A stretch of DNA of 64,000 nucleotides from the NCBI GenBank assembly GCA_006384855.1, contig VCJN01000544.1, positions 347,001 through 411,000 on the forward strand, written 5' to 3'. Made by a program: the position numbers and the translations under genes. Positions 58,827-64,000 of the stretch are shown piece by piece. Position 1 is the stretch's first letter, and each line of letters starts with the position of its first letter. The notes below the pieces were generated by a model. It was given only the letters and a program-made list of their open reading frames with translations. It did no database searches and was not told the origin of the DNA. Origin of the DNA: Tetraselmis striata. Its lineage: Eukaryota > Chlorophyta > Chlorodendrophyceae > Chlorodendrales > Chlorodendraceae.

Positions 58827-60250
58827 TCCAAAGTTGAGTCTGGTTTTGCCAGTCATGAGCGAACGGAGAGAGCGGTGGATTGACGGAGAAGGGGTAGCGC
58901 CAGGTCATGAAGGAGGCACCGGGAAGGCCACCTACCGCTGCGGAGTCCAATTGGACTTGGAAGTGGTGGAGGGGTGCGATGTGGCCAAAGAAGAACCACG
59001 CGCTAGGTGAAGGGAGAACGTCGGGGTCGATGTAGTCCATAACGACGTCGGAGCTAGTGGCCCAGCCGCCTTGGTAGCGAATGTGGGACAATGGAGCTCC
59101 GATGGCGTTATTAGCGGCAGACGCTGCTCCCTTGCGAAGGCTGGGTGAGGTCCATGAAGTGCCGGCGGGAGTAGGGGCAGCACCTACAAGACGAACGGTT
59201 GTAGACAACCAGTCCGACATTGTAGCGGCGGTCCAAGCTTTTGACTGCTCGCTTGGGGTGACCGCCCAGAAGTTTGTCTCAGCCAAGGCAACAAAAACCA
59301 AGGGGACAGACGGTACGTGGTCGATGAAGTGGTGCAGGAGACGTGCAACTCGGGGGTGTCCTGACACCGGAAGGAGAAGCACGCGCAGGTCGTCGGGACG
59401 CGTACCCCGTTGGCCCCGCGCGACCTTTCTCGCGGTATACCTGCAGGATAATGTTGTAATCGTCGACATGAACATCCCGCACTCGGCAAGGCACGCCAGT
59501 AAGTCCCCTGGCAAAGAACATGAAGTTGACAACCGAGGCCACGAGGGCTCGGAAGTTGAACTGGTAATCTGTGGTGGGAGCATACACAAGTAACTCGGCC
59601 CTCTCGACGAAGCCGTAAGCTACATCAGCAGGCAGAGGGACTCGCAAGGGGGCGGCTTCCAGACGGCGCTGCCGGAGCATCAGCCCACGCCTAGCTGCAG
59701 TAAGGTGCAGGTTGTCCTTGGCAACTGGGTCGAGTGTGTGCAGCTTGAAGAACGTGTCGATTGCAGACAGGTAGGGCTGCAGCGACTTAGCCCAAATGTG
59801 CCCTCGCTCACCAATCCAAGCGACGTACCGGACGACAGTAGCAGTGGTCGCCTCCAGCGGGCTGATGTTCTCGGAATCGTGTTAGAATTCCGCGAACTGA
59901 GATAGTCTGCAGGCGTAAGTCTTGAGTGTTTGAGCGGTAAGGGCGCTGGAGAGCAGGTCGAGCGTCCGCTGCCCTAACTCGTCTGAGCCGAAAGCATCAT
60001 GCTATCGAGATCGCAGTGAAGAAGCCCGGGGAGCGACAGCTTCGGGCTCGTCAATTACGTAAGTGCGTCGTTTTACCGACAGAGTGACAGGGGGGCGACT
60101 ACTGTTAGCAAAGTACTCGGCAGCATCGGTTACTTTCCCGGCGGTTGGCCGGTAGTTGCTGGACGGATTTGCGGTAGCACCAGTACGGGTTTGCGGGGCT
60201 AGGTTCAGGTAAGAGGGCCGCCCCGCGCGCCCTTCGCGCTCGTAGCGCCT
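58786..60250 (-). pseudogene. DIRS/Crypton-type tyrosine recombinase, broken
   Basis: The frame reads RYEREGRAGRPSYLNLAPQT near 60240. It continues with an N-terminal core-binding part (TATVVRYVAWIGERGHIWAK, LQPYLSAIDTFFKLHTLDP), a catalytic N-half (LVYAPTTDYQFNFRALVASV, CRVRDVHVDDYN, ILQVYREKGR) and a C-half (SLRKGAASAANNAIGAPL, HIRYQGGWATSSDVV, MDYIDP with the Tyr nucleophile). The His of the usual H-x-x-R box appears replaced (SPSLRKG). Stops occur at 60002-60004 and 59882-59884, and a frameshift near 59420. The last 13 codons (NDLNYFMGFPPLT) lie inside the left terminal repeat. Confidence 0.75.
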
Positions 60251-60589
60251 GTCACGCGCGTAACGTACACGCGCGAAGCTTAGTCGTTGCGAACCAGTTG
60301 TTTACGCAGTGTGACAACCGACGGACGCAGTGATGAGATGGTACGGGAGGCGGTTGGTTGAGCCGCCATGTGCAAGTGTGCGGATGGTTGAGCCGCACTC
60401 GGCTGTAGCTGTAAGAAGCGCCGCACCGAAAAAGGTCTAAATGAAGTCTGTAAGGGGGGGGGGGGGGGGGTCAGGTCCTGACACACGGCGCTCATCCCGT
60501 CGTTGAGCTGCTAGGGTGCGCTTTGCGGCGGTCACCGAAAGGTAGCCTCGCAATGCTCATGCAGCTCCGACGAAAGGCGCCCCACACCG

Positions 60590-61467
60590 TCACTCGTGCT
60601 CACCTTCGCGGCCACGCCCGCGTCCACCACCACGTCCTCGTCCACGCCCGCGCCATGCAGCCGCTGCTGCTACCCGAGCAATAGCGGTTGCTTTTGCGCT
60701 GCTTGCAACCGTCGTCTCAAAGAAGCGACGCTCGTAGTCCCTCATGAGGTCCCCAAAAATCGCGGATCCCAGATGCTCAAAAGCATGCTGAAAGTGCTAG
60801 GCTCGCAACTCGTCTAAAACACCTTGGTCACCGTGCACATTAAGCCCCCTAGGAAGGCCAAACGAAAGCGAAACGCCTTGTCGATGGCTTCGGCGTGGTT
60901 CCGAGCTCTCGCGAGGTAGGGGGTGAAGTCCTGACTTGCAGCAGGGACGTAGGGAGCAGCTCGTCGAGAGCTACAAAAAGTGCGGCCATGCATGCATGCA
61001 TGTGGGCGCCGAAACACAACATCCATATAGATACTCCTCCTGGGCCGGCAGACGCCGATCATCATGCTTGAAGTACTCGTTCGTTCGGTCGGTGCTCAGG
61101 GGGAAGCGTCCAAGCACTCGGCTGACCGGTCGAACGGCCTCGTAACCAGACTCTGCTCGTTGCAGTGGCTCTGACACCGCGAGCGAGGTAGTCATCCTCG
61201 TCACTCACGGATTTTGCTCCGACACGGCCGCTCCGGGCGGGCTAGCTAGTCGGCGCGCTCTGCGGCTCTCTCGCTGCCTGTCGGCTGTCCCGCAATGCGC
61301 TGCCCGGAACCGGAGCCATGTGCCCCATCTCCATCAACAACGCGGTCACGAGCCGTCAGTTGGGCCAACCATGTTGAAAGCTCGCGCAGCAATGTAGACT
61401 GGGCCTTCGCGTCTGCGTGTAGCGATTCCAGCGTCGGCTAAGCGACGGCTTCTTCTCCATCTGGCAT
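60590..61467 (-). pseudogene. Gag-like protein with Arg-Gly-rich tail, broken
   Basis: From the ATG at 61467 (MPDGEEAVA) the copy shows an in-frame stop and frameshifts. It shares protein-level blocks with the element at 40700-42700: TLESLHADAKAQSTLL, FPLSTDRTNEYFKHDDRR, DFTPYLARARNHAEAIDKAF and a RGRGRGRG-type tail before GEHE and the stop at 60590-60592. The RG tail suggests nucleic-acid binding. Conservation in amino-acid rather than nucleotide pattern between the two copies shows that it was once under protein-level selection. Confidence 0.65.
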
Positions 61468-61569
61468 GGTAACGCATGGACATACGGATGAGAATATCAC
61501 ACACGGGTGGTCAGCCGGGAACAACCTGGGTGACCTTGCTCGCAACAGGCTACGAGACAGTTTTAAAAT

Positions 61570-61752
61570 CGCTGCGTGTAACGCAGCGAAAGCTGGAAGA
61601 TGGCTGGCTCAGCTGTCATGGTTGCTTTTATGTCTACTCGTGCTGCACCCAAAAAGGGCGCAACAACAGATGCCTAGTTCCGGTACCACTGAGCAGCACT
61701 TGTAGCTGAAAAGTTAGGTCAAGGGAGGAAACCCCATAAACTAGTTTAGATC
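61570..61752 (-). repeat. Terminal direct repeat, right, with 19-bp hairpin
   Basis: The hairpin is at 61570-61588, identical to that at 58639-58657. The remainder differs from the left copy by a few substitutions and short deletions. Confidence 0.75.
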
Positions 61753-61771
61753 AGACACGGGCCCGGTCGAT

Positions 61772-62059
61772 ATGCCTTCGAATGACATGAGAGCCGGGAA
61801 TCGATCCGGGGATATCTGCATGAGTAGGAGACCATTACGCACCCGAGTATTTTCCACTCTCCGCCGATTGGCCCGGATTCATGCCATGCTTGAGCGGTTC
61901 CTTGAACACTGCCGTGCATGTGGCGGACGTGAATCTGAGACTATTGAACAAATAATGGTGGTGGAGTGCCCGCGGTGGGGGTATTACCGTCATAATTTGA
62001 GGTTGTTAGTTCCAGAGTTTAGGGATTTTTACTACACTAGTCTACCGGGCACCTCGTAA
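61772..62059 (+). pseudogene. Fragment of a non-LTR retrotransposon Pol C-terminus (zf-RVT-like)
   Basis: The 95-codon frame contains HCRACGGRESETIEQIMVVECPRW, i.e. C-x2-C ... E-T-I-E-x6-ECP. This spacing is typical of the zinc-binding tail (C-x2-C ... H-x-x-x-x-C) that ends many LINE reverse transcriptases, but the usual His is Gln here. Nothing upstream is recognisable as RT, because the direct repeat at 61752 abuts it. It is a remnant. Confidence 0.45.
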
Positions 62060-63073
62060 TTAGCTTGTAACAAGTAGACCCGTTGAAGGAGTGTGGAATC
62101 GAGATGAGAGCCGGAAGGATCAATCGTAGTAGTCGCTACATTGTACAGTTCCGCGTCCGCCAACCCGCTGACCCGGGGTCCATCGACGGACAAGCGGCGA
62201 GGCAGAAGGGCGACCGTTCTTTGGCGTCCGATGACGGACGAACGATGGCGTCCGGCGTCCGGGCGGTCCGGTCCTCGCGGCGGGCTCGGCGCTTCTCGCC
62301 ATGCCCGCCCTGTAGACCGGACGAACGGCGACGAGCGACCGGCCGGGCTGGCGGCGGCCGGCCGGCCGGGCGGCCGGCTGATCGGTACATGTACCGGTAC
62401 AGGTTGTCAGTAAGTAAGCCCCACGCTTATTTGGCCTGCGCGGAATTATGACGGAATCTATAACGGACACATTTTCGATCTATATAATAATCTATGCGAA
62501 ACCGTTTCGAAAATCGGCGACAGACATACTCACGCACAGACTCACCTCGTAATTAATATGGTAGGAAGCCAGCTCATGAAATGCTCCACCCCCCCCCCTT
62601 GGGAGAGTAGACTGCGGATAGATGAGGCATAGTTGAGCCACAAGCCAAAGTACATAAAGGTACAGATGAGGCATTATTACCCATAGCTAATTAAGTAGCG
62701 AGTAGCAACACGCAGAAATGTTGTAGTTTTAGCATGCTGGTGTAAAATTCTGACATGCCATACCCCTATGACTGTCCCAGCTGTGTCACCTCCCCGCCTG
62801 GCAGTCCCACCCACCGCAAGACAGTCAAACTATTTTGACCGGCATACTGCCAGCAGAGGCGGTTTAAAACCGCCGTCGATTCAGATGGTGGAGACCTCAC
62901 ATCCGCCGCTGATCTAAACCGCAAGGAGGCTAGGTTTTGGGCGGTGGGCGCTGGGTGCGCAAGGTTGCAGCGGCGCCGGGGCGCTGCGCGGAATTGCTGG
63001 GCGGTATAACGTTGATCGAGTACAATTACCAGCTATACGGAAATTCAGCTAGTAGAAGTGCAAGGTCATTGTG
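62060..63073. other. Gene-free interval
   Basis: No gene is recognised. About 62330-62400 is very rich in ggccgg/ccgg steps followed by ggtacatgtaccggtac palindromes. Confidence 0.3.
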
Positions 63074-63616
63074 TTATATGTGCACCACACATACTGCCCC
63101 ACATCTTGGGACACATCCTGCACATATGATAACATGCCAAACCGGGAGAAGTGCTGGTCTGTCGTCACTATGCCCGGAATAGCATAGAAACATCATAGTT
63201 GCTCCTTGATGTGCTTCGGCGCGACAGGGAAGGCGTGACGCCCCCTGCAAGTGTTTGGCCGAAGGGCGCCTTGCTCCGCCACACACTAGTGCCAAGGGGG
63301 GACCCCATCCCAATGCGCTCAGCCGCGTGCAGTCGGCACACATCGAGGCCTCGAGGGTGAGGTCCGGCACCGAAGGGCTAGTGTGGGTCACCTTCAGAAA
63401 GTAATGCACTTCCCCAACATACACGTGGTTGTCATGCTGCTCCACGGCATCAAGCATGTCTCGCAGTACGGCATGTTTGCCGTACTCATCAGTGGGCACC
63501 CACTGTTCGTCCCATGTGTTGTGCTTGAACATCACATGCCTCCGTGTCTCGGGCTTCTCATGCACCATCTGCATGTGTGTATACAAGTACTCATCAGCGG
63601 GGCAACAACATGTTAG
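63074..63616 (-). CDS. Possible exon of an unknown protein
   Basis: A minus-strand frame open from about 63607 reads EYLYTHMQMVHEKPETRRH, then WDEQWVPTDEYGKHAVLRD and YVGEVHYFLKV up to about 63385, where a donor (CTGAAG, then GTGACC) could end an exon. The remaining frame to 63074 has Cys-rich low-complexity character and may be intron. I do not recognise the family. The 3' and 5' neighbours are not visible within the window, so it could be part of a host gene or a transposase. Confidence 0.35.
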   Translation of the reverse strand, partial: LTCCCPADEYLYTHMQMVHEKPETRRHVMFKHNTWDEQWVPTDEYGKHAVLRDMLDAVEQHDNHVYVGEVHYFLKVTHTSPSVPDLTLEASMCADCTRLSALGWGPPLALVCGGARRPSAKHLQGASRLPCRAEAHQGATMMFLCYSGHSDDRPALLPVWHVIICAGCVPRCGAVCVVHI

Positions 63617-64000
63617 CAGTTTGGATTCGAGCTTGGGAAGGGGGTGCCTTTATATAGTAATTGCGCTTCCGTCCTTGTGTCTTGGTGTACGATACAGAGG
63701 TAGTTAGGAATGATGTCCCCTCCCCTATCTTGCACTAATGATACATGTTGTACCTGCGGGGTATTGCAACAACCTCATGCATCCTAATCAACGATCACAA
63801 CAAATCATTTTCGACCGCAGATAAGCGTTGAATTGACTCAGCATGTCCGTCGATTTCACAAACCGCATTTCCTTCGCCAGCGTGGTCGGGGCAGCGATGC
63901 GCCAACGCGCCGCGGCCGGGGCAGTGGGGCGCCTACGCAGTGCCGGACAGGCTCGCGGGTACGGGTACGGGCTACTGCAGGGTGCGCAGTAGACGGATCA
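63617..64000. other. Right end of the window, no gene seen
   Basis: No open frame of note. The last 100 bases are GC-rich with gcgccgcggccgggg steps. Confidence 0.3.

Larger units (their letters stand above)
58639..61752 (-). mobile_element. Gag plus tyrosine recombinase element with terminal direct repeats
   Basis: Direct repeats of about 185 bp bound the element: 58639-58826 and 61570-61752, same orientation, roughly 90% alike. Each begins with the perfect hairpin CGCTGCGT-GTA-ACGCAGCG. Between them, on the minus strand, lie a Gag-like ORF (61467-60590) and a tyrosine recombinase ORF (about 60250-58786). Only about 340 bp separate them, so there is no reverse transcriptase. Known relatives are DIRS-like retrotransposons (Gag, RT, recombinase) and Cryptons (recombinase only). 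This could be a non-autonomous DIRS derivative or a Crypton-like DNA element with an added Gag-like gene. Both ORFs carry stops or frameshifts. Confidence 0.75.

Overview
This 64 kb window is nuclear DNA of a eukaryote, most likely a green alga (chlorophyte-type). The evidence is short spliced exons with GT-AG introns, GC-rich coding sequence, a plant-type ALWAYS EARLY protein (SANT plus DIRP domains), a class I histone deacetylase, very many long poly-G/poly-C runs, and a heavy load of transposons. The lineage is inferred; no rRNA or organelle sequence is present to confirm it.

Layout. Four host genes can be followed exon by exon, all on the minus strand: an ER-type J-domain membrane protein (2351-5775), ALWAYS EARLY/LIN9 (9608-13444), a class I RPD3-type histone deacetylase (34536-37541 or slightly further) and a small secreted Cys-rich, poly-Asp protein (55124-56354). 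An XPG/FEN1-type nuclease N-terminus at 57606-57908 looks like a fragment. Almost everything else is mobile or repetitive: at least five copies or ends of a non-coding terminal-inverted-repeat family, a piggyBac-like remnant, a 194-bp tandem array, degenerate LINE and gag-like sequence with AATTTC tails, two copies of an element coding a Gag-like protein and a tyrosine recombinase, and an intact-looking LTR retrotransposon.

The most striking object is the LTR retrotransposon at 24881-32221 (minus strand, two identical 481-bp LTRs, 5-bp target duplication CTTAG). It is a Ty1/copia element in gene order (protease, integrase, RT, RNase H), but it carries a complete-looking C5-cytosine DNA methyltransferase domain between the Gag zinc knuckle and the protease. 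The catalytic PCQ, ENV and C-terminal motifs are readable. The element would therefore travel with its own DNA-methylating enzyme, fused into Gag-Pol. This copy has a local 23-bp duplication that throws the RNase H out of frame, although the LTRs are identical, so the insertion is very young.

A second unusual system is the element at 58639-61752: a Gag-like ORF with an Arg-Gly-rich tail plus a DIRS/Crypton-type tyrosine recombinase, no room for a reverse transcriptase, and about 185-bp direct terminal repeats that each start with the same 19-bp perfect hairpin. A truncated inverted relative lies at 40700-42700.

How the host genes fit together: ALWAYS EARLY/LIN9 is a DREAM-complex subunit and class I HDACs are known partners of such cell-cycle repressor complexes, but here they are 20 kb apart and separated by transposons, so linkage may be chance.
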